Origin: Palaemon carinicauda
Lineage: Eukaryota; Arthropoda; Malacostraca; Decapoda; Palaemonidae
Length of the DNA: 64,000 nt
NCBI RefSeq assembly: GCF_036898095.1
Contig: NC_090759.1
Span: 18,397,853-18,461,852 of the forward strand
Direction of reading: 5' to 3'
Below, piece after piece: positions 1 through 10,766 of the stretch; position 1 is the first letter of the stretch; every line of letters starts with the position of its first letter. The notes under the pieces are model-generated. The model was not told the DNA's origin. It made no database searches and saw only the letters and a program-made list of their open reading frames with translations. The position numbers were made by a program, and so were the translations under genes.

Positions 1-267
1 NNNNNNNNNNNNNNNNNNNNNNNNNNNNNNNNNNNNNNNNNNNNNNNNNNNNNNNNNNNNNNNNNNNNNNNNNNNNNNNNNNNNNNNNNNNNNNNNNNNN
101 NNNNNNNNNNNNNNNNNNNNNNNNNNNNNNNNNNNNNNNNNNNNNNNNNNNNNNNNNNNNNNNNNNNNNNNNNNNNNNNNNNNNNNNNNNNNNNNNNNNN
201 NNNNNNNNNNNNNNNNNNNNNNNNNNNNNNNNNNNNNNNNNNNNNNNNNNNNNNNNNNNNNNNNNNN
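1..267. other. Assembly gap (N)
   Basis: All bases are N. The first real bases after it are nearly the same as those after the second gap at 36816, so both duplicated segments begin at the same point of the same repeat. This suggests that the contigs broke inside a DIRS element. Confidence 0.99.
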
Positions 268-1440
268 ATCACGCAGAATGTTCCAAGACCTTCTGCAACT
301 CCTCGTGATGGCTTCCGTGAAAACTTCCTCCATGACACCATTTACTCGGACAACCACATGCCAACATCTTCCACAAAGCAGTAGCTTCGCTTCAACTTCA
401 CGCCTGGAGACTATCCAGCATCTCCTCATTCAGAGAGGCTTTTCGCAACAAGCTGCGATAAGATTGTTTGAACTCCTGCGAAAGTCATAATCAGCCGTCT
501 ACCAGGTGAAGTGGAACGTCTTCGATGATTGGTGCGTTGAAGGGGTATCTCTCCTCTCGATGCCACCATTCCAGCAATAGCAGAGTTGTTCGTATATCTG
601 TGAGAGGAAATGCTCCTTTCAGTCTTAGCAGTAAAGGGCTTTCGCTCAGCCTTGAGTCTTGCCTTTAGACTGAATGGAGTAGACATTTCCTCTTCGCTGG
701 AACTCTCGCTCCCAGTACAGAGTTACAAACTTGCCTGTCCTCAGTCAGAAGGGAGACCTTCTCCTTGGAACGTGGTTCAGGTGCTTTGGTCCCATATGGG
801 GCCGCTCTACTAACCATTATGCCAGACAACAGATCGCCACCTCACTTTAAAGACAGTGTTTCTGCTCGCTTTGGCCTCGACCAAGAGTCGACGAACTTTA
901 TGGTCTTTCATACAACATCGCCCATTCAAGGGGATGAGGAGAGGTAAGCTTCAGCTTTGTTCGGGAGTTTGTAGCCAAGACCCAGAATCCTTGAGTAGTG
1001 AATCCTAGATTCGACTCTTCCTTAATTTTGAGTCTTCGTTCTGTAACTGACAACCCAGATCATCTGTTACTATGCCCAGTAAGGTGCTTGAGGCGCTAAC
1101 TTAAAAGAACAGCAGCAGTTTGTCCTCTGGAGCCTTATCTTTTCTTCAGCACAGGGAGGACCAAGATGAGGGTCGCTACGAACACGATTTCAGCATATAT
1201 TCGCAAGGTCATTGACCTAGATCTGAATCCGGACCCTTCTCCTTCACGTTGACCCAGAGCTCATTACGTCGTGGCCATCGCTACTTCTCTTGCCTTCAGA
1301 CGTAACTACTCTGGCACAGGTTATACAAGTGGTCATGTGGAAACGACAGACAACGTTTACCGCCCACTACCTGCAAGATGTGACACACAGGAGACCCGAT
1401 GCGTTCTCCATCGGTCCTGTGGTGGCTGCACAACAGCTGG
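268..1440 (+). pseudogene. Decayed DIRS tyrosine recombinase (element D, copy 1)
   Basis: Fragments in several frames match the recombinase of element B (25640-26694). One at 610-813 contains the segment LSVLAVKGFRSALSLAFRL, and one at 1271-1470 contains AIATSLAFRRN. In an active enzyme the helix before AIATS carries the H-x-x-R motif; here it reads HYVV, so the second catalytic arginine is gone. The region around the first arginine (near 885-900) is also scrambled. Stops and frameshifts are frequent. Its role would have been circle integration of the DIRS cDNA. Confidence 0.75.
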
Positions 1441-1907
1441 TATAGTACCAAGTTCCTTATTGGACAAGTACCAGAGGGTTGAGGGCATTGGTTACCCGGG
1501 TTTTGGTCTGAATGAATGTAAAGGAATGACACTTTTCTTTTCTTCATCCTCCCCCTTCTTGGGGAAATCACCATCCAGGGTCCTTTGCATAGCTGACCTC
1601 AAACCACTGCAAATAAACCATTGCTCGCTTGTGTATCCTAGTATCGTGTCAATACTGTTGCATCCCCATACTCTGGTGAGGTGATATTGGAAATGTCTTG
1701 GTGCCTACAGATGTCTCTTTACCTTGACAATCACATTGCTAGTATCTCCACACACACAGCTTGCGTAGGTTCCAGACCTTGCATAACAGTGTTAGCGAGG
1801 TGTTAATGTTTCCTTCTTTTTGTGGATCACACACAAAAGAGGAATCCCGGGGCAAAGCCATAAAGCCAGATTGGCAGGGACGTCCACCCTCCAGAGGGGT
1901 GAGTCAT

Positions 1908-1996
1908 ACCCATATGAATAACTTAGGTTTGTATTCCAGTTATGGAAAAAATGGCAAATTTGGAAAAGATTTGTATTTTTCCCAACGATACAAACA
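1908..1996. repeat. ICR of DIRS element D (copy 1)
   Basis: The segment reads as the complement of an element left end (containing GGTTTGTATTCCAGTTATGG) followed directly by the complement of the right end found at about 2160-2240 (TTTGGAAA...GATACAAA). This junction order is the hallmark of the DIRS internal complementary region. Copy 2 carries it at 38456-38544. Confidence 0.7.
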
Positions 1997-2059
1997 CTTC
2001 AAACTTGCCCATCAACCCAGCTCCTTGAAGTCCAACTATCTAGGAAAGAAGTATAATCA

Positions 2060-2240
2060 CTGGTGTGTGAGTGAGAGGTGTAGTTACTACCCCTTCCCCC
2101 CGCTAAACAGAGGGATGGGTGGTTAACGCTTGTTAATTTTCTAATGGCTTGTCTTTTCAGCTTTGCCAAAAGTAATGCCCATATAAATAGCTAAGATTTG
2201 TATCCTTAGGAAACCTACAAAATGTTTCCAAATTTGTCAT
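2060..2240. repeat. Right inverted terminal repeat of element D (copy 1)
   Basis: The segment runs from a GTGTGTGAG stretch through a run of C and a TAGCTAAGATTTGTATCC stretch to ...AATTTGTCAT. Its reverse complement aligns, with divergence, to the left terminal repeat of element B at 19262-19451: same order of landmarks, including the C-rich tract and the GCTGAAA..GAC motif. The equivalent in copy 2 ends at 38788. Confidence 0.65.
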
Positions 2241-2378
2241 ATTGAGAACATTTCCATCCTTTCCAATTTTCACATAAATATAATTTTTTTCTCAGGGATG
2301 AGCTTGCTGACGTGTGCAAGGCCCCATCCCAAGTTACAGTCATTCTCCATCAAGTAGTCAGGAAACTTTTGTGGACCA
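2241..2378. other. Short spacer between elements D and RTE (copy 1)
   Basis: About 140 bases of T-rich sequence with no coding potential, conserved in copy 2 at 38789-38928. It may be the target into which D and the RTE fragment inserted, but I cannot identify it. Confidence 0.5.
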
Positions 2379-3072
2379 TTCTTTCTTTCTTTCTTTGTCT
2401 GTATCTTTTCCCACTTTTATGTAGGGTTGATGTTTCTGGCCAACGTTCTCCATCTACCTGTGTCCCACACTTCATCACCAGTTAATCCCTTTGATCGAAG
2501 GTCATCCTTGATACAGTCCATCCACCTTCGCTTTGGTCTCTCTCCTTCCCTGTATCTCCATTTCCATCACTCTCCTCCCAATATACTGGTCATCTCTCCT
2601 CATGACATGACCATAACACCTCAGTCTACTTTCTTGGATCTTATCTGATAGTTCTCTAACTCTAATTACCTCGTTCCGTATCTTAGCTCTTCTTGTTGCC
2701 CCACACATCCATCTCAATATTCTCATCTCTGCCACATCCAGCTTCTTCTCTTCTGTCTTCTTTATTGCCCACGTCTCCGCTCCATACATCATTGCCGGTC
2801 TCACAACTGTCCTGTGCACTTTACCTTTCATCTTACCCCTATTTTCCTGTCGCATAGTACTCCACACACTTTTTTTCCAATTCTTCCATCCTGCTTGTAT
2901 TCTATGTTTTATTTCTGCCCCCAGATCACCATCCTCTGCAACTGTTGATCCTAAATGCTTGATATTTTCAACTCTCTTCAGTTTCTCTCCTTGTAAACTA
3001 ACTTCCCCAATTTTCAATCTCAAATACTCTTGTCTTTTTTTCTGCTGATCTTCAATCCTCTATTTTCCATTT
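2379..3072 (-). mobile_element. 5'-truncated RTE-clade LINE fragment (copy 1)
   Basis: On the minus strand a frame of about 173 codons (2502-3023) reads through the reverse transcriptase C-terminal region typical of RTE elements. It contains the segments KHLGSTVAEDGDLGAEI, VVRPAMMYGAETWA, RILRWMCGATR and RLRCYGHVMRRDD. The catalytic RT motifs lie further 5' and are absent. The 3' end, on the left in this orientation, finishes in a (GAAA)n tail at 2379-2396, which is usual for RTE. A frameshift near 3025 separates it from a short upstream piece that remains joined in copy 2. Confidence 0.85.
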
Positions 3073-3193
3073 TTGGGATCAAGCCATGTCGTCCTGATGG
3101 AAGGTTCCTATTGGTAGCTTTCTAAGGGATATTTGGGTACAGTGATATTCCCAGAGAATTGACCTTTAGGTCACCAGAATTCTAACTCCCGGC

Positions 3194-3228
3194 GCGAATA
3201 TCCTTAAAATTTCTCTTAAGGATATCGC
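3194..3228. promoter_or_regulatory. Hairpin in the terminal region of element A
   Basis: ATATCCTTAA, an 8-base loop, then TTAAGGATAT, extended by GCG/CGC with one bulged A. Copy 2 keeps it with one stem substitution. Its position close to the element end suggests a terminal-repeat structure, but no function is shown. Confidence 0.45.
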
Positions 3229-4831
3229 ATAAAATCAGGGGACGTATATCTTGATACGACCCAAAGCAATCTTCACTCCGAATAGCGTTTTCGCTTCTAG
3301 GGGGAAAGTGGCTAAACTGAAGGGGAGCCGTTATCAAGGTTACCATCCCTCCCATACTATTACATGGCTCCAAGATGGCGCTCATTCCTATTTCAGTAGC
3401 GATTGCGCACAGTGGTTTTCCCTGTTATCTAACTTTTTTTATAGTTATTGAGAGGATTTAATATGCAATATGCAATCTCCAGCTGCTTCTGCCTCTGGAA
3501 AGTTGAGTATTTTATCTTTACAGTGTATAATTTTTGGCAACTGCTTCACAGTGGAATTAGTTAAATTTAATGTGTTTTGGAGCTTGGCCGGTCACCGGAG
3601 GCGCCATGGGCGCTGTCGTTCGTTATGCATGAGTTATTTAGTTAGCAGAACGACATTCCCGGTGGTAATAGCATAAATAAATTATGAAAGCTATTTAGGC
3701 ACAATTATACTAGTAAAGATATGTCATGCTTACAAATTTCCTCTTCCTTATGTCGATCGTACATGTTAGAGTTTCGGTGATTTAGGTAACCGAGATCTCG
3801 CCCTGTGCTAGGCTACCTAGCCTATACGCTTTAGTATACTTTCATTATCCCTGGTTACCCTCGTATCGTTTTATCAATTCAACAGGAGATAGTATATCGT
3901 AGAATTAATTATAACTTGATACTCGTCTCCTGTGGAGATTTAAGGGTAATCCCTCCTTCCCTCTGAGTGCCGCCATAGGCGACAACCCTATCTTAGTCTT
4001 GCCATAGAGTAGTTCACTCAGTCTTGACTAGGCTAGTGTTTTCTGTCTCCCACCCTTGCCGACGAATATACCGGCTTTGGTTTACGACAGAACCTCAGAG
4101 TATTCAGTCTTTCTGCCGGCGGCCGAGCGAGTAGTCACTCCTCTGCCGGCTTAGAGCTGTCGGCATAGGAGGCTAAGCCTCCCTAGGCCGCACTTGAAGT
4201 GGTAGTATGATGCCGCCACCTTCTCCCCTGCGGTCTAGAAGACTAGTCATGTTTCGGCAGACCATAGGCTGAAGAATAGATATTCTTCTGCCGCCTAGGA
4301 TGGCGCCGATACTGAAACAAAGTTTCACCCTTGTGTGGAAGTGGCAGCAATCCTGCCGCCGCCTTCTACACTTTATACAGGACCCTTTGCCTTGCCCCTC
4401 TCTGTCCTTTAGTGATGGCCGAGCTATTGCAATCCTGTGGCCGTCGTCCTGCAATCTCACTGCTTGCTTGGTAGATTGTGGTGCCGGCCGGGCTCTTACA
4501 TAAGCAGCTGTATAGTTACTCCTCGGTCTTTCCCTTATGGACGCAAGGCTCCGGGAAAGGTTGTGACGGCTGCCGGTGGGAGACCCCTCTGCTGCTGAGT
4601 GTTCTTCAGTCCTCCCTTGGACTGCCATCCACATTCCTGAAACCGGCAATGACCGGCAACGGATCTTGTGGCTGGATGGAAGCTTGAATGATGCATTCTT
4701 CCCTTCCATTTGAACCCTCATTCTGGAGGAAGGCAGTAAGGTTATATATTTACACCCTAATTTGTTGTAAACATATATTTTAATTAGGCAGCCCTTCACT
4801 CCATGCTTTCTCTCTCTCTCTCTGTCAGCTA

Positions 4832-5010
4832 GTGCCGCTAGGTACTAACCCAGCTGGCAGCATGTCGGCTGGACAGGTGCCGTCAGGTACTTACTCAGTC
4901 GGCGGCATGCCGGCTGGACCAGTGCCGTCAGGTACTACCCAGCGGGCGACATGCCGGCCGGACTGTGCTGCTAGGTGCTAGCCTAGCCGGCAAGATGCCG
5001 GCTGAACTAC
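4832..5010. repeat. Four-unit ~45-bp tandem repeat (copy 1)
   Basis: Four imperfect head-to-tail units, each of the form GTGCCG..AGGTACT..CCAG..GGC..CATG(C/T)CGGC(T/C)GGAC. The last unit is most diverged. The array is conserved at 41395-41575 in copy 2, so it belongs to element A. It lies about 500 bases upstream of gag, where tandem repeats in retrotransposon leaders often sit. Confidence 0.8.
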
Positions 5011-5486
5011 AGTATATGATTATACAGTAGCTAGTATATTTGCAGTATAGTATATACTGCAGACAGAAAACTACCGTATAGTATATATTATACAATAGTT
5101 ATTTTCCAACATACATTGTGTATCCTTGCACAGTCTATTGCTGAGACCAATCCTATATTGAAAGAAAAGAATTCCTTCAATACTCTGGTTAGAAATCAGT
5201 TAATAACTTACCCCGCAATATTAAATAATTTAAGAAGAGTCAGTGGTAGTATACACTTATTCTATCCCTAGATGTTAGAACCCTTCTCTTTTGAGTTTGC
5301 CCTGATAAATGAAACTCTATAACCTTAATATTGTGGGGAGGTCACGGCAATTGGCTGGAAAGGAGACACAAGTATGTGTCTTTCCTTTTTCCCTTCTAGC
5401 TTACTATCCTAAGCTATAATTGTTAAAATATTAATATTTTGCATAATCTGTTTATCATGTGAGATAAACAACCGCATACTCATTTG

Positions 5487-5504
5487 ACTTTCCTTTCTTT
5501 ACAG
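5487..5504 (+). promoter_or_regulatory. Possible 3' splice site before gag of element A
   Basis: A pyrimidine tract (TTTCCTTTCTTTACAG) is followed 12 bases later by the gag ATG. It is identical in copy 2. It looks like an acceptor site, suggesting that a leader intron is removed from the element RNA. I cannot identify the donor. Confidence 0.4.
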
Positions 5505-5516
5505 GAGGAACCCAAG

Positions 5517-7213
5517 ATGAAATGCGATGCGATCTTCTGCAACCATACGAGTAGGAACTTCTACGGTCACAAAGCGTGCAGGTCTCGTGCCCCCTGCACC
5601 ATCACTACCGAAACCCTGCGGTACTGGGACCCCCAGGACTGCAACATCTGCCAGACCTTGGTGACCGAAGGTTTCAACGACCCCAAGTCAACGGAGTCGA
5701 GGGATGCGGCACGAGAAAAGCTCCGCAAGTGAGTACGAGGGTTCAAGAAGAACTCTCCGGGACCATACCTACCTAACGATAGGATGTGTAGCTTGCTGTT
5801 CCCGAAAGCGGGTAGTGAAGTTGTCGTGCCCCAAGCACGACCCGGACCTCCCTGCGTCCAGATTGCCATCGAGACGGATGTCAGTGAGGCATTGCAAGGT
5901 ATGGACATCCACCAGGAGGAAAGGATGTCTGAAGTGTCCACGGACACTGAAAAGGATCTACTAAAGGATGATCACAAGGAGGAGTCTACTCTACCTCCGG
6001 AAGATGATGTTGAGTCGGAGTCCCTTCAGTCTGTGCCGGCACCGGAGCCGTTACCCTTGACATCCTCAGCTTCTACCCCTCCATTGAACAACATGAGCCA
6101 GACACTGGCCCATCTTACGGCCTTAATGGAGAACATTTGCAAGCAAGGGAAGCGAGACTCCCGAGGGTCATACAAGCGACCCAGAGTCCAAGACCACCTA
6201 GCCTGCTCCAAAACCAATCCTTGGAGGTATGCGGAGTTTATGCTGATTATTAACGGCAAACTCTACATCTCGGAGAAGATGGGAGCTGTCCCCTTAGATG
6301 ACACCCAGTTTTGGCCAAGCTTTAACGCTTGCCCTGATTGCTTCATTCGACTGAAGCATGAACCAACGCCAAAAGAGGAGACTGAACCGAAGGAGGTCAT
6401 GGTTCCCGACCACGATAAGGCACAGGCTCTCTTGTCAAGTAGCCTGAAAAAGGCGGGCTATTCAAACTCGAAAGTGTCCGCCTTGAGCAAGAAACACCCT
6501 ACCTTTCTTGCTCCTGCTTCAATAGCCTTCCCCTTTACGTCGAAGGCATTTAAAACTGATGCCAAGGGAGTGGAGGCAGACAAACCATGCCCTGCACTAG
6601 AGGAGTGCAGGCCTCTGTCGTTAGCCTTGCCCATGGAAGAGAAGGAATGGAAAGAAGTCCACCTATCCTTCTCAGTAGGGAAGTTGGATGCAGATATCGC
6701 GGGACGGCAGTTCAGCGAGAATCTCCCTAAGCTGTCAGACTTTCTCTTGTGCAGGAAGCAAGAGACGAAAGAGAGGCTTGCCGCCTCCCTGTCCCTACAA
6801 AACTGCATAGAGATGTGTGCAGGCCAAAGTAGTACCCCAGACATGCTCATGGTCCTGGCCAAAATGCATATGGCCACCTTAGTAAAGGACCTGTATGCTT
6901 TCATGAAGGCTTGGAGAGCCTGTAGAGAGTTCGTGTTTGCTGCTGCAACAGTGAAACATGAACCCAGGAAGCTGATATCTTCTAACATCTGGGGTAAAGA
7001 CCTCTTCCCGAATGAAGTAGTCAAAGAGGTAGTTGAGAAAGCCACCACTGAGAATAGGAACCTTCTCCAAAAGTGGGGCATCTCCTCGAAGAGGAAGTCT
7101 TCCCCGGATGCGGGTCCCAAACCTAAAAGGAAGACGAAGAAGCCTAGACTTCCTCCTCGGCCTGCTCAACAATATCCCACAGTCACCATGACTGCGGTGC
7201 CTCAAGTGGTGGC
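5517..7213 (+). pseudogene. DIRS gag, element A copy 1, first part
   Basis: Gag-like nucleocapsid protein of a DIRS element. I choose the ATG at 5517 because it opens a Cys-rich N-terminus (MKCDAIFCNH..ACRSRAPC..CNIC) that parallels the start of gag in B and B2. A TGA at 5730-5732 interrupts the frame where copy 2 has TGG. The frame then continues through an acidic/Pro-rich linker to a conserved capsid-like region (about 6590-7080, with KHEPRKLISSNIWGKDLFP) and a basic RKTKKPR stretch. The Gypsy element interrupts it at 7213, and the last codons resume at 14520-14688. Confidence 0.8.
7209..7213. repeat. Gypsy target-site duplication, left
   Basis: GTGGC abuts the left LTR and recurs right after the other LTR at 14515-14519. 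The uninserted copy 2 locus (about 43813-43823) reads AAGTGGTGGCCCAACC with a single GTGGC, proving a 5-bp duplication. Confidence 0.95.
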
Positions 7214-7461
7214 TGTTATGGGTTCTGATTGATAAGCTGAGGGTAATTAACCTTAGTTTATTATACAAGTTAAACAGCAAGTTATACAGCATTGCCGAGC
7301 CAACATTTGTAGCGCGGGGGAGAATGCGGAAAGCTGTGTGGTCACGTGACTTACCCAAACATAAACAACAGATATCATTTACAAACTTAGACAGCGTACC
7401 AACAATATTCATACACTGATTACATACGAAATCCTGACCACAACATTCACATATTGTTACA
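7214..7461 (-). repeat. 3' LTR of the Gypsy element
   Basis: 248 bp, starting TGTAACAATATG on the minus strand and ending CCCATAACA. It differs from the other LTR only at one base (GCGCGG here, GAGCGG there on the plus strand). Confidence 0.95.
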
Positions 7462-7475
7462 TCTCCCTTCTTTTA
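7462..7475 (-). promoter_or_regulatory. Gypsy polypurine tract
   Basis: Read on the minus strand the 14 bases are TAAAAGAAGGGAGA, directly before the 3' LTR, where plus-strand DNA synthesis is primed. Confidence 0.8.
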
Positions 7476-7573
7476 CATTTTCTCAACAAAATCTTGAAAG
7501 AACTTTTCTTCTACATAAATGGTCCCTGCAACATACATTTAATCCTACATACCTAATTGGCTCTTTAAATTTA

Positions 7574-9950
7574 TTACAAATAATCCTCAAGATATTGAGG
7601 TTTCCTTACAACACGACCACTTTTGGTTCTTTGTGATTCTAAGTTATCAGCTTCAGGAATTATTAAAGATTTATTTCCAACATCATTCGTATTTACATCA
7701 GTTTCAAGTTCAATATCAGAATCGATATAATTATCAGTTACTGTCTCTGATGTCTTTCTCAAAAATTTACGATTTCTAAAATATACTTTGCCTTCTACTT
7801 CTATTTTGTATTTCCTTTTTGCAACCTCTTTTATTACCTTACCTTTCTTCCAATCCTTTTTTCCTGGAACTGGTTGTACACGGATGACATCACCTGGTTT
7901 TAATGAGACTAAATTCTTACATGATCTGTTATAATATTTAGCTTGCCTAACCAATTTTTTAGTTTGAACTTCTGGTACCCCATCAACAATCTTGGGTTTA
8001 AGTAAATTTTCTGTTATAGGTAATTGACTTTTAGTTCTTCTACCAAAAAATCTTTGAGCAGGTGAAGAGTTAAATCCCTCAGTTGGAGTGTTTCTCCATT
8101 CAAGAAGTGCTAATAAAGGATCATGGCCATCCTCCTTTGATTTTGTGAACAACTGTTTCATTATTTTTACTGCATTTTCAGCTTTGCCATTTGACTGGTG
8201 GTGGTAAGGGGATGATTTTACATGTTTAAATGACCATTTCTTTACAAAAGTTTGAAATTCACTTGATGTAAATTGTGAGCCACAGTCACTTACTACAATG
8301 TCTGGTATACCATAGCGTGAAAAATGACTCCTTAACTTGCTTACAACATTTGACGCTAACATATTTTCCAATGAATTTATCTCAAAATATGATGAATAAT
8401 AATCTACCAAAATCAAATAGTTACAATTGCCAACACTAAAAATATCCATTCCAATTTTAGACCAAGGCCTAGAAGGAAAATCATGTGAATTTAAGGATTC
8501 CTTGGTTTGTTTACTACCATACTTATTACACACCACACAAGAAGAAACATAATTCTTTATATCTGCACTCATGCCAGGCCAGAACAATATATCTCTACCA
8601 TATCTAACAGTAGCTTCAATCCCATTGTGAGCATAATGAATTTGTTTCAGCATGTAAGACCTTAAACATGATGGGACTACAATGCAATTACCTCTAAATA
8701 TTATATCATTATCAATAGTAAGTTCATCCCTAAATTTAAAAAAAGATCTTATGGTTACAGGAACCTCTCTACAATGAGTGGGCCAACCTTTTAGAATTGT
8801 TTCTTTTAATGTTTGCAATGCAATATCACTTATGGTCTTTTGTCTAATATCCTCAAGTCTTTCATTTGTCACAGCAACATGTTCTGTCATATTTACATTA
8901 CCAACCTCTTCAAATAATGCAATTACACCAGATTTATCAGCACCTGAAAATGTATTCGACAAGAAATCTCTACTCAAAGTATCTGCTATATACATTTTAC
9001 TACCTGGTTTATACTTAACACTCAAATTAAACTTCTGCAATTGCAATAACATACTTTGTAACCTCTTGGGACATTTCATTAATGGTTTCTTAAAAATACT
9101 TTCCAAAGGTTTGTGATCAGTTTCTACAATAACATCTTTGCCATAAAGGTATTGATCAAAACGTAATGCTGCAAAAACAATGGCTAACATCTCTTTTTCT
9201 ATTTGAGCATATCGCTGTTCTGTTTCAGTTGACGATTTAGAAGCATAAGCCACTGGGTGACCGTTTTGCATTAGGACAGCACCTAATCCTGACATTGAAG
9301 CATCACACTGTAAAGACACATTACAATTACTGTCAAAATATTTCAAGCAAGGAGCTTCAACAATTAGTTTCTTAATCTTGGAGAATGCTTCATCATGAGA
9401 AGAGTTCCACTGCCATTCAACATTTTTCTTTTCCAGATTTCTTAATGGTTGAGTTACTTCTGACAACCTTGGTAAAAACTTTGAAAGATAATTAGCCATC
9501 CCTAGAAATCTTTTCAATGATTTAACATCACTTGGCACTTTTAGACAATTAATAGCTTCAATTTTCTTTGGATCTGGACAAACACCATCCTTTGTTAGCA
9601 AATGTCCAATGTACTTAACTTCAGTCACATGTAATTTCATCTTCTCTTGATTTAACTTGATGTTTTCTTTTCGGCATCTTTGTAGTAACGCTAATAGGTT
9701 CTTATCATGGTTTTCCAAAGCTTCCTGATCAGTATTTCCTTTGCCATAAACTAGGATATCGTCTGCTATTACTTCTATGCCATCTAAATTATGTAAGGCA
9801 TCATGCATTCGTCTCTGGTACTCTTCTGGTGCCGATGATATACCAAAAGGCATTCTCTTCCATCTATACCTACCAAAAGGCGTATTAAATGTAGTCAAAT
9901 AACTTGACTCTTTGTCAAGTTGCACTTGCCAAAATCCGTTCTTTGCATCA
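7574..9950 (-). pseudogene. Gypsy pol: RT core, RNase H, integrase
   Basis: A long open frame of about 783 codons (7574-9925) carrying the RT core (RMPFGISSAPEEYQRRM, then IADDILVYG at the catalytic Asp pair), RNase H (CDASMSGLGAVL, EKEMLAIVFA, ETDHKPL, ADTLSR), an integrase zinc domain (H..H..C..C with CVVCNKYG), a DDE core (GMDIFS, VSDCGSQF, NGKAENAVK) and a C-terminal basic domain. The catalytic residues look intact. It is separated from the upstream RT motifs by a 5-base tandem duplication (GTACT twice, 9952-9961), which shifts the frame, so pol as a whole is not translatable as one protein. Confidence 0.9.
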
Positions 9951-10278
9951 AGTACTGTACTGAAAATATTTTAGCTTTACCCAATCTTGGTAAAATTTCC
10001 TCAATTGTTGGAAGTGGATAATGGGGTCTCCTGATAGCTTTGTTCAGATCTGTAGGATCTAAACAAATCCTTAAATCTGAATTAGGTTTTGTTACTAAAA
10101 CCATGCTAGAAACCCAATTTGTAGGTTCCGAGACCTTTTCAATAATGGTACCTTCCATACTACTTAACTGCTGCTTCAATTTTCTCTTAAGGGCAAAAGG
10201 AACTTTTCTTGGAGCATGGATCACTGGTGACACTGTATCATCAATATTTATCTTACATGGAGGTCCTAATTCCCCAAT
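9950..10278 (-). pseudogene. Gypsy RT N-terminal part, frameshifted
   Basis: This frame carries the first RT motifs (VPFALKRKL, SSMVLVTKPNSDLRICLDP, LNKAIRRPHYPLPTIEE). It runs out of frame at the GTACT duplication near 9952-9961. At its upstream end, near 10278, a second single-base shift separates it from the protease frame. Confidence 0.85.
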
Positions 10279-10766
10279 CCTTCGAATAAATCAGGAAAAT
10301 CAGAAATAATCTTGTTTTTATCTAACCCTTTCGGAGAAACCTCATTTATTTCTTGCTTAGCACTTGGGTTATCATTCACAAGAATTTTGATCAATTTCAG
10401 TCTCTGTCCTTCCTCATAACCTATTACAGAAGTAACATTTTCCTTCACTACATAGAAATTAAGTTTATACTGCTTTCCTTTCCTTTCACACATTAGAGTT
10501 TTAATTCCAATAGTCTCGATTGTTTTATTATTAAACACTTTCAGTTTGATGCTATCACCAATATCTAACTTATCATTGCCAATCAAACGCTTCAATTCTC
10601 TAACACTCAAAACATTGCACGTAGCACCGGAATCAATCTGAAAATTTATTTCTTGCTGATTTACAGTCATGGTTACATACTGCTTTCTTTCATGAGACAT
10701 AGAAATGTTTCCTATCGATTCATTTATTGTGCTAATTTGCTGAAAGTCGTATAATTCTCCTTTCAC
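10279..10766 (-). pseudogene. Gypsy aspartic protease segment
   Basis: It contains the retropepsin active-site motif FQIDSGATCNVLS, followed by a conserved beta-strand region and the linker into RT (FPDLFEGLG). The protease would process the Gag-Pol polyprotein. The upstream end is cut by the LINE NL1. Downstream a frameshift near 10278 precedes RT. Confidence 0.85.

Larger units (their letters stand above)
268..2240 (+). mobile_element. DIRS element D, 3' half only (copy 1)
   Basis: This is the right half of an old DIRS-like element. It contains the end of the methyltransferase-like region, a decayed tyrosine recombinase, an ICR at 1908-1996 and a right terminal repeat ending near 2240. No gag or RT is present because the left side is lost in the gap. 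Its terminal repeat and ICR resemble those of element B but differ by perhaps a quarter of positions, so it is an older relative. The second copy lies at 36816-38788. Confidence 0.8.
3071..5516. other. Left arm and leader of element A (copy 1), no gene
   Basis: About 2.4 kb without a credible gene. It holds a terminal repeat segment, a hairpin (3194-3228), a GC-rich block with repeated GCCGGC motifs, a four-unit tandem repeat (4832-5010), an AT-rich palindromic block (5020-5110) and, just before gag, a pyrimidine tract ending in CAG. The reading frames over it are not conserved between copies: one minus-strand frame of 208 codons here is broken to about 75 in copy 2. Confidence 0.6.

Noticed and set aside
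1761..2126. 121-codon plus-strand frame across the D element ICR and terminal repeat
   Set aside because: The region is explained by ICR and ITR structure; no protein motif.
4173..4799. 208-codon minus-strand open frame in the left arm of A
   Set aside because: Copy 2 keeps only about 75 codons of it, the composition is unremarkable and no motif is visible; it is a chance frame in leader DNA.
6458..7120. 220-codon minus-strand frame opposite gag of A (also 43066-43728)
   Set aside because: It is antisense to a conserved gag capsid region and has no motif of its own; its length follows from the codon bias of gag.
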